The notes beneath the pieces were generated by a model, which did no database searches, was not told where the DNA came from, and saw only the letters and a list, made by a program, of their open reading frames with translations. DNA of 64,000 nt, from NCBI GenBank assembly GCA_004555655.1, contig SFHJ01000005.1, forward strand, positions 1 through 64,000, in the 5' to 3' direction. This document shows positions 7,276 through 14,958 of the stretch, piece by piece (position 1 is the first letter of the stretch; every line of letters starts with the position of its first letter). Origin of the DNA: Clostridiales bacterium (GTDB taxonomy: Bacteria > Bacillota > Clostridia > Oscillospirales > Oscillospiraceae). The position numbers and the translations under genes were made by a program.

Positions 7276-9408
7276 TTACTGATTCTTCTGCGCAGCCAGT
7301 TCTTTCAGCGCGTCCTTGCGGCTGAGGTTCACGCGGCCCTTCTCATCAATCTCGGTGACCTTGACCCAGGTCATATCGCCGATGTTGAGCACGTCTTCGA
7401 CCTTCTCGACGCGGCGGTTTTCCAGCTTGGAGATATGGATCATGCCGTCCTTGCCGGGAGCCAGCTCGACAAACGCGCCGATGGGCAGGATGCGCACGAC
7501 CTTGCCGTAGTACAGCTTGCCGACCTCGGGCTCGAAGCAGATATCGTCGATCATCTTCTTCGCGGCATCGGCGGCGGAGGCGTCGACAGCAGAGATGAAG
7601 ACGGAGCCGTCGTCCTCGATGTCGATCTTGGCGCCGGTGTCGGCGCAGATCTTCTGGATGGTCTTGCCGCCGGAGCCGATGACCTCGCGGATCTTATCGA
7701 CCGCAATCTTCATGGACAGCATCTTGGGCGCGAACTCGGACACCTCGGGGCGGGGCGCCGCGATGCACGGCAGCATGATCTCGTTCAGGATCTCGAGTCT
7801 GGCCTTGCGGCAGCGCTCAAGCGCATCGGCAATGATCTCCATCGTCAGACCGTCGTTTTTGAGGTCCATCTGGATGGCGGTAACGCCCTCGGACGTACCG
7901 GCAACCTTGAAGTCCATTTCTCCGTGGAAGTCCTCAACGCCCTGGATGTCGGTGAAGGTTCTCCACTCGCCCGTCTCCTTGTCGGAGATCAGACCGCAGG
8001 AGATACCGGCGACGGGCCGCTTGATGGGCACACCCGCGTCCATGAGCGCCAGCGTGGAGCCGCAGATGGAAGCCTGCGACGTCGAACCATTGGAGGAGAC
8101 AACCTCGGAGACAACGCGGATGCAGTACGGGAACTCCTCAACGCTCGGCAGCACCGGCACGAGCGCCTTTTCCGCCAGGCTGCCGTGTCCGATCTCGCGG
8201 CGGGAGGTCGAACGGGCCGCACGGGCCTCGCCCGTGGACCACTGCGGCATATTATAATGATGGATATAGCGCTTTTCCGTCTCGTCGTAGATGGTGTCGA
8301 GCTTCTGCGCGGCGGAAAGCGTATTCAGCGTGCAGATGGACAGCACCTGCGTCTGGCCGCGGGTGAACAGGCCCGAGCCATGTACGCGCGGCAGAACGCC
8401 GACCTCGGCGCCCAGCGGGCGGATATCGTCGGGGCCGCGGCCGTCGACACGCTTGCCGGCGAGCAGCCACTTCTTGACGACCTTCTTCTGCATCTTGTAA
8501 AGGCAGACGTCAATCTGCACGTCAAAGTCCTCGCCGTACTTTTCGCCGAACTTCTCCTTGAAGTCGACGACGGCGGCGGTCAGGCGCTCTTCGCGGACGT
8601 TCTTGTCGTCGGTGTCGAGGGCGTACTCGATCTTGTCCATGCCGTAAGCGCACAGATCGTCAAGCATCTCGTGGTTGACGGCAGCCTTTTCGAAGGTAAA
8701 CTTCGGCTTGCCAATGGTATCGACGATGGTGTTGATGAACTCAACAACCTTGACGTTGGTCTCATGGGCGAGCTTGATGCACTCCATGAGGATGTCTTCC
8801 TTGATTTCCTTGGCCTCAGTCTCGATCATGACGACCTTCTCGTGGGTCGAGGCGATGGTGACGAAGCACTGGCAGGCGTTGCGCTCATCCTGCGAGGGGT
8901 TGACGATATACTTGCCGTCGAGGTAGCAGACGTTGGTGGTAGCCGTCGGGCCGTTCCAGGGGATGTCGGAGTAGGCGATGACGAGCGAGGAGCCAATGGA
9001 CGCAACAATCTCAACGGGGTTGTCGTAGTCCTGCGCCAGCACGGTGTTGGTCAGAACAACGTCGTTGCGCAGCTCCTCGTCGAACAGCGGGCGCATCGGA
9101 CGGTCGATCAGACGCGAAATCAGGATACCGCGCTCGGACGGACGGCCCTCGCGGCGGTTGAAGCTGCCGGGAATGCGGCCGACAGCGTACATGCGCTCTT
9201 CGACCTCGATGGTCAGCGGGAAGTAGTCGATGCCGGCCTTGGGCAGCGCAGACGCGACGGCCGTGACGAGCACGACGGTGTCGCCGTAGCGGCAGATGGC
9301 CTCGGCGTTGCAGAGCTCTGCGACCTTGCCGGTCTCAACGGTAAACGTACGGCCGCCGATCTCGGTCTCAAAGATGTGGTGATTGGGATACTGTTTGTGC
9401 GTAATCAT
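7276..9408 (-). CDS. pnp: polyribonucleotide nucleotidyltransferase (PNPase)
   Basis: Phosphorolytic 3'-5' exoribonuclease of mRNA turnover. The 710 residues show two RNase PH domains separated by a helical insert. The first includes FNRREGRPSERGILISRLID; the second includes GRGPDDIRPL, LFTRGQTQ and RREIGHGSLAEKAL, whose HGSLAE region contributes to catalysis. A KH domain with GSGGKTIQKI follows around residue 565, and a C-terminal S1 domain from GKVVRILPIGAFVELAPGKDGMIH. The ATG at 9408 is preceded by AGGAGGTTTTT; sequence upstream in the same frame is the leader hairpin. It lies downstream of rpsO in the same direction, the order found in many bacteria. Confidence 0.97.
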   Translation of the reverse strand: MITHKQYPNHHIFETEIGGRTFTVETGKVAELCNAEAICRYGDTVVLVTAVASALPKAGIDYFPLTIEVEERMYAVGRIPGSFNRREGRPSERGILISRLIDRPMRPLFDEELRNDVVLTNTVLAQDYDNPVEIVASIGSSLVIAYSDIPWNGPTATTNVCYLDGKYIVNPSQDERNACQCFVTIASTHEKVVMIETEAKEIKEDILMECIKLAHETNVKVVEFINTIVDTIGKPKFTFEKAAVNHEMLDDLCAYGMDKIEYALDTDDKNVREERLTAAVVDFKEKFGEKYGEDFDVQIDVCLYKMQKKVVKKWLLAGKRVDGRGPDDIRPLGAEVGVLPRVHGSGLFTRGQTQVLSICTLNTLSAAQKLDTIYDETEKRYIHHYNMPQWSTGEARAARSTSRREIGHGSLAEKALVPVLPSVEEFPYCIRVVSEVVSSNGSTSQASICGSTLALMDAGVPIKRPVAGISCGLISDKETGEWRTFTDIQGVEDFHGEMDFKVAGTSEGVTAIQMDLKNDGLTMEIIADALERCRKARLEILNEIMLPCIAAPRPEVSEFAPKMLSMKIAVDKIREVIGSGGKTIQKICADTGAKIDIEDDGSVFISAVDASAADAAKKMIDDICFEPEVGKLYYGKVVRILPIGAFVELAPGKDGMIHISKLENRRVEKVEDVLNIGDMTWVKVTEIDEKGRVNLSRKDALKELAAQKNQ

Positions 9409-9433
9409 GGAAAAACCTCCTTTGTTTATTGGC

Positions 9434-9510
9434 GCGTGGGAGGTTTTTAGCACTTGAAACCATCGCCGGTGCCCGGCGGCGCTTTCAACTGCTAAAGCGA
9501 TCTCCCACGC
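9434..9510 (-). promoter_or_regulatory. long stem-loop in the pnp leader
   Basis: A 77-nt, nearly full-length hairpin ends about 26 nt before the pnp ATG. Paired blocks, outside in: GCGTGGGAG with CTCCCACGC, TTTAGCA with TGCTAAA, TTGAAA with TTTCAA, CGCCGG with CCGGCG, and a 3-nt loop, broken only by small internal mismatches. There is no T tract, so it is not a terminator. In enterobacteria, PNPase represses its own mRNA through an RNase III-cleaved leader hairpin; an analogous role here is inference. Confidence 0.7.
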
Positions 9511-9570
9511 AAAATGTGTGGCGCGGATTTTTGAATGCGGCATATACTGCCTGTGCGGCAGATGTGCTTA

Positions 9571-9602
9571 AAATGGGCGGTCGTGCGACCGCCCATTTTT
9601 TC
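9571..9602. terminator. terminator between rpsO and pnp
   Basis: AAATGGGCGGTCG / CGACCGCCCATTT stem with T/A tracts on both sides, right after the rpsO stop. It suggests that part of rpsO transcription ends before pnp. Confidence 0.75.
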
Positions 9603-9613
9603 GTGTCTGCTGA

Positions 9614-9880
9614 TTACTTACGCAGGCCCAGCTTGGCAACGATCGCGCGGTAGCGGTTGATGTCCTTCTTGGCCAGATAGTCAAGCAGGCTCCGGCGCTT
9701 ACCGACCATCATCAGAAGGCCGCGGCGGGAGTGGTTGTCATGCTTGTGCTCACGCAGGTGCTCGGTGAGGTCGTTGATCCGGGCGGTGAGGACGGCGATC
9801 TGAACCTCGGGCGAACCGGTGTCGCCGGGATGGGTTGCGTACTGCTCGATAATGGCAGTCTTTTCTTCTTTGCGCATCAT
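9614..9880 (-). CDS. rpsO: 30S ribosomal protein S15
   Basis: Primary 16S rRNA-binding protein of the small-subunit platform. The 88 residues have the complete family pattern: HPGDTGSPEVQIAVLT near the N-terminus, then INDLTEHLREHKHDNHSRRG, and LLDYLAKKDINRYRAIVAKLGLRK at the end. Length matches the family (88-89). There are two adjacent ATGs (9880 and 9877); the first has the better distance to AAAGGTGG. A structured ~130-nt leader precedes it, and a terminator separates it from pnp. Confidence 0.97.
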   Translation of the reverse strand: MMRKEEKTAIIEQYATHPGDTGSPEVQIAVLTARINDLTEHLREHKHDNHSRRGLLMMVGKRRSLLDYLAKKDINRYRAIVAKLGLRK

Positions 9881-9889
9881 AGTGTGTTT

Positions 9890-10005
9890 CCACCTTTCAA
9901 AATATTCCCCTAGGACCAAGTATCGGGCCGGCAGAATGCCCGCGTAAAGCTGGGCGCGATCCCGAAACTGAGTACCTGGGCGCTGGCATATGCCGCCAGC
10001 CTGAT
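9890..10005 (-). promoter_or_regulatory. candidate S15 autoregulatory leader of rpsO
   Basis: Between the promoter and the rpsO start the minus-strand RNA has a CTGGCGGCATATGCCAG hairpin, then complementary blocks (CCCAGGTACTC and TTTCGGGA against CCCGATACTTGG and TCCTAGGGG) that could enclose a central GCGCCC..GGGC stem. Several bacterial phyla have unrelated S15-binding leaders in this position. The assignment rests on position and pairing only. Confidence 0.4.
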
Positions 10006-10011
10006 TAAGAT

Positions 10012-10039
10012 ATCATATTCTGCGCCAAAAGTAAAGCAA
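10012..10039 (-). promoter_or_regulatory. probable rpsO promoter
   Basis: On the minus strand TTGCTT (10034-10039) and TATGAT (10012-10017) with a 16-nt spacer, about 130 nt ahead of the rpsO start. Confidence 0.5.
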
Positions 10040-10198
10040 TAATTCACGATTTGCGGCACTTTTTTCTCGCTTTTCGCAGCTTTTCCCGGACGCAGGCCAC
10101 CTGCGCGCTTTTGTCAAAATCCGCCGCAGCTTCATACAATAATGCAGGCGCTCCTTTTGCATGGGCAAGGACGCGCCAGTTGCAATCGAGGTGAGACT

Positions 10199-11488
10199 AT
10201 GCTGAAAATCACCAAATTCGGCGGCTCGTCGCTGGCTGACGCGTCGCGGTTTCTGCGTGTGCGCGACATCGTGCTCTCGGATATCTCGCGGCGCGTGGTC
10301 GTCGTCTCGGCGGCGGGCAGGCGCCACGCGGGCGACCACAAGATCACGGACCTGTTGTACCTCTGCCACGCGCATCTGAGCTACGGCGTGAGCTGCTGGG
10401 ACTTGTGGCGCAGGATCTGCGACCGCTACATTGACATCCGCAACGGCTGTTCGCTGCAATTTCCCATCGAGCAGGAGCTTGAGCGCATCTATGCCGGGCT
10501 CACGGCGCAGACGGGCTGCGATGAGATCGCCTCGCGCGGAGAATACCTGTCGGCGCTTCTGATGGCGGAGCTTTTGGGCTACACGTTCGTCGACAGCGCC
10601 GACTGGCTGCAGTTTGACTACGCCGGGCGCGTGCTGTTTGAAGAATCCTGCGCAAGCTTGCAGTCGCTGGCCGACGGGCGCAAGATCGTTACGCCGGGCT
10701 TCTACGGTGTGCTGCCGAACGGCGCGATACACACGTTCTCGCGCGGCGGCTCGGACGTAACAGGCAGCCTTGCCGCGGCCGCGCTGCACGCAGACCTGTA
10801 TGAAAACTGGACGGATGTAACGGGTATTCTGGCAGCCGACCCGCGCATCGTGACAAATCCCGCCACCATCGCGCAGCTGTCATACGAGGAGCTGCAGGCG
10901 CTTTCGCACGTCGGCACGCAGGTGCTGCACGAGAGCGCGGTGGAGCCCGTGCGCCAGCGGCAGATCCCGCTGCAGATCCGCAACACCTGGCAGCCGGAGC
11001 TGCCCGGCACGCGCATCGGCCTGCCGCGCGCCGACTGCGCGGGCGAGCCGTCCATCGTAGGCTTCGCCGGCAGGCGGAATCTCGCCATGCTGCGCGTCGC
11101 CTCCTCCGGGCTCACGCAGCTGTCCGGCGAGGTTTTGCAGACGCTTTCGCGCGCGGGCCTCAACGTGTTCTACAGCGCCTGCGGCCTGGAGCAGCTCACA
11201 GTGCTCATCGACGCGAGCGGCAGCACGGAGCGGCTGCACGAATGCACCGAACGGCTGCGCGCACGGTATGCGAACACGCAGATCAAACTGCGCGAAAACC
11301 TGAGCATACTGGCGGCGCTTCTGCGCGGGACGGAGCTGCTGCCGAAGCTCGTGGCCGCCGTGCAGGCCTCCGGCGCGCCGGTACACTATCTGGCAGACGC
11401 AAGGCCGTGCCTTCTCATGATCGTCAATGACAGCCAGTATGAGACGGCGCTGCGGGCGGCATATTCGGTCTGTCAAACGATCAACTGA
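10199..11488 (+). CDS. aspartate kinase
   Basis: Phosphorylates aspartate with ATP, the first step towards lysine, threonine and methionine. The 429-residue monofunctional enzyme begins MLKITKFGGSSLAD, the family's KFGGSS nucleotide-binding motif. It continues with SRGEYLSALLMAELLG (the S/R-G-E motif of the aspartate site) and SRGGSDVTGSLAAAAL, ELSYEE-like and GTQVLH segments, and ends with two ACT-type regulatory units (RVASSGLTQLSGE and a final region from about residue 370). ATG 10199 has GAGGTGA five nt upstream; the longer frame from 10142 lacks a ribosome site. It stands alone, so feedback regulation through the ACT domains is expected, but the effector cannot be told. Confidence 0.93.
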   Translation: MLKITKFGGSSLADASRFLRVRDIVLSDISRRVVVVSAAGRRHAGDHKITDLLYLCHAHLSYGVSCWDLWRRICDRYIDIRNGCSLQFPIEQELERIYAGLTAQTGCDEIASRGEYLSALLMAELLGYTFVDSADWLQFDYAGRVLFEESCASLQSLADGRKIVTPGFYGVLPNGAIHTFSRGGSDVTGSLAAAALHADLYENWTDVTGILAADPRIVTNPATIAQLSYEELQALSHVGTQVLHESAVEPVRQRQIPLQIRNTWQPELPGTRIGLPRADCAGEPSIVGFAGRRNLAMLRVASSGLTQLSGEVLQTLSRAGLNVFYSACGLEQLTVLIDASGSTERLHECTERLRARYANTQIKLRENLSILAALLRGTELLPKLVAAVQASGAPVHYLADARPCLLMIVNDSQYETALRAAYSVCQTIN

Positions 11489-11500
11489 TTCTCCCATAAA

Positions 11501-11531
11501 ACTGCCGGAAAGCCATCGGCTTTCCGGCAGT
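11501..11531. terminator. bidirectional terminator between aspartokinase and phosphoglucomutase
   Basis: Perfect 14-bp stem ACTGCCGGAAAGCC / GGCTTTCCGGCAGT with a 3-nt loop between the two convergent genes. Confidence 0.75.
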
Positions 11532-11545
11532 CATCGTGTTGCGTG

Positions 11546-13243
11546 TTACATGTATTTGCACATGGCCTCGTCGAGCATCGTAATGCGCGCTTCGGCCCCG
11601 GCAAGGGTATTGGCGCAGGCGGTGTAGTAGAACTTGCACTTCGGCTCCGTGCCCGACGGGCGCAGAATCACGCGGCCATTTTCCGCCAGCTGCAGCAGCA
11701 CCATGTTCTCGCTGGGAAGATTGGTGGGCGATTTTTCGCCCGTGGCCAGATCCGTTTTCACGCCCGCGCGGAAGTCGGCCACCGCCGTCACGGCAAAGCC
11801 CGCCACGTCCTTGGGCGGATTTGCGCGCAGCTCGTCCATGAGCTGCATGAACGCCTGCTTCTGCGCGTCGGACGCGAAGACCACGCTGCGAAGGCCCGTG
11901 GTATAGAAGCCGTACTGCGCGTAGAGCGCGTCCATCGCCTCGGCCAGCGTCCTGCCCTGCAGCTTGTAGCAGGCAGTCATCTCGGCGATGAGCATTGCGG
12001 TCACAACCGCGTCCTTGTCTCTGGCGTAGTCGCCCTTCAAATAGCCGCAGCTCTCTTCAAAGCCGAGGACGAAATTCTCGGGGCAGCCGGCCTGCTCGAG
12101 CTCGAGCACCACGCCGCCGATGTACTTAAAGCCCGTGAGCACCGTGCGCATCTTGCAGCCGTAGGCCGCGGCGATGCGGTCGGCCAGCGGCGTGGAGACA
12201 ATGCTCTTGACCGCGACGGGGTCGGCAGGCAGCTTGCCGGTCTTTTTCATGTTTTCCAGGATATACTGCAGCAGCAGGCATCCGACTTCGTTGCCGGAGA
12301 GCTTGCGGAAGCCGCCCGCGACGGGCACGGACACGGCGATACGGTCGGAGTCGGGGTCTGTGGCCATGACAAGGTCGGGCTTTACTTCGCCGGCGAGCTT
12401 GTAGCTCTCGGCAAAGGCCGCCTCATTCTCGGGGTTGGGGTTCGGGCAGGTCTCAAACTCGCCCGAGGCGTTCACCTGCGACGCGGGAACGTGAACTTCG
12501 GCGCCGAGGCGGGAAAGAATCTCGCGCACCGGCTCGCTGCCCGCGCCGCAAAGCGGCGAATAGACCAGCCTGAGCTGCGCCTGCTTCACTGTTTCAGGCG
12601 CAATGGCCTCCTGCGAGATGCGCGTATAGTACGCCTGCCAGACGCTGTCGGAGATGTACTCCACAAGTCCCTTCGCCATCGCGTCTTCAAATGTCAGATG
12701 CTCCGGCTCAAACAGGTCGATGGTCTCGATGGCAGCGGAAACCTTGCCTGCCGGGATTTCGGTCATCTGGCCGCCGTCGGGGCCATAGCACTTGAGGCCG
12801 TTATATTCCTTCGTGTTGTGGCTGGCCGATATGACGATACCCGCGCCGCAATGCAGATACCGCACCGCAAAAGAAAGCATCGGCGTGGGGCAGAGCCGGT
12901 CATAGAGATAGACATGCACGCCGCTTTCCGCCAACGCAGCGGCGCAGATGCGCGCAAATTTCGTGGAATTGTTGCGGCAGTCGTAGCCGATGGCGCAGGT
13001 CATCACGCCGCCGGATGTTTTCATATACGCGGCAAGGCCGCGCGCCGTCTGCCGGACAGTATAATCGTTGAGACACGCGATGCCGGGCGCCATGATGCTG
13101 CGGATGCCGGCCGTGCCGAATGTCTGCTGGTGGCCAAAGCAGGCTTCGATCTTCGCGTCGTCGTGCTCCATCGCTTTCAGCTCGTCAAGGATCTCGCCGG
13201 TGCAGTTGTGCAGCCAGCGCTCGAATTCATTTCGTGCGTTCAT
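11546..13243 (-). CDS. phosphoglucomutase/phosphomannomutase family protein
   Basis: Interconverts hexose 1- and 6-phosphates through a phosphoserine intermediate. The 565 residues show the four-domain alpha-D-phosphohexomutase plan: FGTAGIRSIM at residues 42-51, the phosphoserine loop VISASHNTKEYNG with Ser141, the metal loop DPDSDR (Asp296, 298, 300), the sugar-binding GFEESCGY, and the phosphate-binding RPSGTEPK near the C-terminus. Length fits the glucose-1,6-bisphosphate-type PGM2 branch. ATG 13243 is preferred because AAGGTGA is five nt upstream; a GTG at 13252 lies within that site. Divergent from the sugar kinase, with which it probably shares hexose metabolism. Confidence 0.93.
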   Translation of the reverse strand: MNARNEFERWLHNCTGEILDELKAMEHDDAKIEACFGHQQTFGTAGIRSIMAPGIACLNDYTVRQTARGLAAYMKTSGGVMTCAIGYDCRNNSTKFARICAAALAESGVHVYLYDRLCPTPMLSFAVRYLHCGAGIVISASHNTKEYNGLKCYGPDGGQMTEIPAGKVSAAIETIDLFEPEHLTFEDAMAKGLVEYISDSVWQAYYTRISQEAIAPETVKQAQLRLVYSPLCGAGSEPVREILSRLGAEVHVPASQVNASGEFETCPNPNPENEAAFAESYKLAGEVKPDLVMATDPDSDRIAVSVPVAGGFRKLSGNEVGCLLLQYILENMKKTGKLPADPVAVKSIVSTPLADRIAAAYGCKMRTVLTGFKYIGGVVLELEQAGCPENFVLGFEESCGYLKGDYARDKDAVVTAMLIAEMTACYKLQGRTLAEAMDALYAQYGFYTTGLRSVVFASDAQKQAFMQLMDELRANPPKDVAGFAVTAVADFRAGVKTDLATGEKSPTNLPSENMVLLQLAENGRVILRPSGTEPKCKFYYTACANTLAGAEARITMLDEAMCKYM

Positions 13244-13361
13244 AAATCTCACCTTTCCGCGTTTTTCTCGTTTTTTGCCTTCATATTATATCACACAATT
13301 TTCCAGCTGCCTAGCCCGGTGCAGTTTTTCTACATTTTGCCCGATTCACACTGGCTTTTTT

Positions 13362-13391
13362 TTGCACAGTCCGCTATACTGGAAGTATAAA
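13362..13391 (+). promoter_or_regulatory. probable promoter of the PfkB kinase
   Basis: TTGCAC (13362-13367), an 18-nt spacer and TATAAA (13386-13391), 23 nt ahead of the kinase start. Confidence 0.5.
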
Positions 13392-13414
13392 TTGATCCAA
13401 ATGGGAGGATGCTT

Positions 13415-14368
13415 ATGTTTGACGTACTTGCCATCGGCGAACTTCTGATCGATTTCGCCTGCCTGTCCACCGATGAAGACGGTTACCCCACCATGGCTGC
13501 GCACCCCGGCGGTGCACCGGCCAACTTTCTGGCCGCGCTGCAGAAATTCGGCGCGAAGACTGCGTTCATCTCCAAGGTCGGCGACGACGCGTTCGGCCGG
13601 ATGCTGCGCCTGACGCTGCAGAAAGCCGGTATCGACGCGCGCGGCGTGAAGGTCAGCGGCGACACGTTCACCACGCTGGCATTTGTCACGTTCGATGAGA
13701 CGGGCAACCGTGAATTCTCGTTCTCGAGAAAGCCCGGCGCAGACACCCGGCTCTGCAAAGACGATATCGACACCGCGCTCATTGACGATACGCGCATTGT
13801 ACACTTCGGCACGCTGTCTCTGACCGACGAGCCGGCGCGCAGCGCCACGCAGTTTGCCGTCGCCTATGCCAGATCGCACGGGAAACTGATCACCTTCGAC
13901 CCGAACCTGCGCAAGCCCCTGTGGAGCGACCTTTCACAGGCGAAAGAGCAGATGCTCTGGGGCCTCGGGCAGGCCGACGTGGTGAAGATCAGCGATGAAG
14001 AGGTCGAGTTTCTCTTCCCGGGCCTCAGCTTTGAAGCGGCCGCGCAGAAGATCGTGACCGACTACGGCGTGAAACTGGTGTTCCTCACGCTGGGCAAGGA
14101 CGGCTGCCTGTTCAAAAATAAAAACGCCTGCGGGACTGAGCCAGGCATGACGGGTCTTAAAACCATCGACACCACCGGCGCGGGCGATATCTTCGGCGGC
14201 TCGGCGGTGTGGAAGCTGCTGCAGACAGGCAAAGCGCCTGAAGACCTGACGGAAGATGAACTGCGCGCGATCACGCGCTTTGCCTGCACGAGCGCGGGGC
14301 TTTCCACCACCCGCCCCGGCGGCATTTCCAGCGTATTTGCGCTGCAGGAAGTTCTGGACAGGCTCTGA
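13415..14368 (+). CDS. PfkB-family carbohydrate kinase, fructokinase-like
   Basis: ATP-dependent sugar kinase of 317 residues. It has GELLIDF at the N-terminus, the substrate motif HPGGAPANFLAAL (GGAPAN at 32-37), and the PfkB C-terminal signature DTTGAGDIFGGSAVW, in which the Asp of GAGD is the catalytic base. The GGAPAN variant and overall length are typical of fructokinases (ScrK-like), but the substrate cannot be fixed from sequence. ATG 13415 is chosen over ATG 13409 because GGGAGG at 13403-13408 abuts the first ATG and is correctly spaced from the second. A small membrane-protein gene follows 28 nt later. Confidence 0.9.
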   Translation: MFDVLAIGELLIDFACLSTDEDGYPTMAAHPGGAPANFLAALQKFGAKTAFISKVGDDAFGRMLRLTLQKAGIDARGVKVSGDTFTTLAFVTFDETGNREFSFSRKPGADTRLCKDDIDTALIDDTRIVHFGTLSLTDEPARSATQFAVAYARSHGKLITFDPNLRKPLWSDLSQAKEQMLWGLGQADVVKISDEEVEFLFPGLSFEAAAQKIVTDYGVKLVFLTLGKDGCLFKNKNACGTEPGMTGLKTIDTTGAGDIFGGSAVWKLLQTGKAPEDLTEDELRAITRFACTSAGLSTTRPGGISSVFALQEVLDRL

Positions 14369-14396
14369 ATAAACGCCCGCAACAGGAGGACGCACA

Positions 14397-14762
14397 ATGC
14401 CCCACGACATGGACGATGTTCTGCAGGACGTGGAAGAAGCGCTGCATGATCTGCAAGAGGGGCTCAGTGAGGAAGAGCTGATTTCCCACAACCGTCACAA
14501 AAAGCTGGCGCACTGGATTTTGCTGCTGCGAAACGGAGCGGTACTGTGCGCGGCAGCTCTGTTCGTGGCGTCGATGCTGCACACGCCGGGCGCGAACATC
14601 TGCAAGGCGGCCGCCTATTTTCTCGGTGCGCTGGCATACTTCTGCGAGATCATGATTCTCACGGACTGTCTGACGCGCAAGGTTCCGCACCGCGAGATGT
14701 TCATGGCCTACTGCTTCGGGCCGCTGTATCTGCTGCTCGGCATCAGCTATCTGCTGCATTAA
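14397..14762 (+). CDS. small membrane protein of unknown function
   Basis: 121 residues. An acidic N-terminal amphipathic segment (DDVLQDVEEALHDLQEGLSE) is followed by three predicted transmembrane helices (about residues 42-60, 68-90 and 100-120). I do not recognise a family. The ATG is preceded by CAGGAGGACG. It lies 28 nt after the sugar kinase gene and is probably cotranscribed; nothing shows a functional link. Confidence 0.75.
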   Translation: MPHDMDDVLQDVEEALHDLQEGLSEEELISHNRHKKLAHWILLLRNGAVLCAAALFVASMLHTPGANICKAAAYFLGALAYFCEIMILTDCLTRKVPHREMFMAYCFGPLYLLLGISYLLH

Positions 14763-14767
14763 AACTT

Positions 14768-14795
14768 TTGCGCCCGGCCGCATGGCCGGGCGCAA
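14768..14795 (+). terminator. terminator-like hairpin after the small membrane protein
   Basis: TTGCGCCCGGCC / GGCCGGGCGCAA perfect stem with a short loop, 6 nt after the stop codon. Confidence 0.6.
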
Positions 14796-14813
14796 GAACA
14801 TCGCCTGCAAAAA

Positions 14814-14841
14814 GCATCCGCCTGCGAAGGCAGACGGATGC
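14814..14841 (-). terminator. terminator of the hrcA-grpE-dnaK-dnaJ unit
   Basis: GCATCCGTCTGCC / GGCGGATGC stem followed on the minus strand by TTTTTG. It is separated from the dnaJ stop by a ~113-nt segment carrying the 56-bp repeat, and its right arm is duplicated next to the dnaJ stop. Confidence 0.75.
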
Positions 14842-14843
14842 TT
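14826..14843. repeat. 18-bp direct repeat, left copy (flanks repeat A)
   Basis: GAAGGCAGACGGATGCTT, identical to 14939-14956. It is one arm of the dnaJ terminator plus two T. Confidence 0.85.
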
Positions 14844-14847
14844 GAGG

Positions 14848-14903
14848 CTGTCGAAAAACTCCTTTGGAGTTTTTCGACAACAGGCCGCGGCCTGCTGCGC
14901 GCA
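14848..14903 (+). repeat. 56-bp dispersed repeat, copy A
   Basis: Matches 39990-40045 at 53 of 56 positions. It consists of a perfect hairpin (GTCGAAAAACTCC, loop TTT, GGAGTTTTTCGAC), then the 14-bp palindrome CAGGCCGCGGCCTG, then CTGCGCGCA. A further hairpin CTGTCCGC / GCGGACAG follows at 14908-14929. It lies between the dnaJ stop and the dnaJ terminator, flanked by the 18-bp direct repeats. Confidence 0.85.
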
Positions 14904-14938
14904 CGATCTGTCCGCCAAAAGCGGACAGCCTGCACACT

Positions 14939-14956
14939 GAAGGCAGACGGATGCTT
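14939..14956. repeat. 18-bp direct repeat, right copy (flanks repeat A)
   Basis: GAAGGCAGACGGATGCTT, identical to 14826-14843 and ending 2 nt before the dnaJ stop codon. Confidence 0.85.
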
Positions 14957-14958
14957 TT

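Larger units (their letters stand above)
9881..10198. other. 318-nt divergent intergenic region: rpsO leader and promoter, aspartokinase upstream
   Basis: On the minus side it contains the rpsO promoter and a structured leader. Towards the aspartokinase gene, 10040-10190 is low in features; I see no clear promoter for that gene. No coding frame is convincing on either strand. Confidence 0.6.

Noticed and set aside
7435..9450. Long plus-strand frame of 671 codons opposite pnp
   Set aside because: It mirrors the codon structure of pnp on the other strand, has no ribosome site and gives a composition typical of antisense frames in GC-rich genes (Asp/Gly/Val/Arg-rich).
11543..13390. Plus-strand frame of 615 codons opposite the phosphoglucomutase
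   Set aside because: Antisense shadow: no family motifs, biased composition, and the minus-strand gene has all catalytic motifs.
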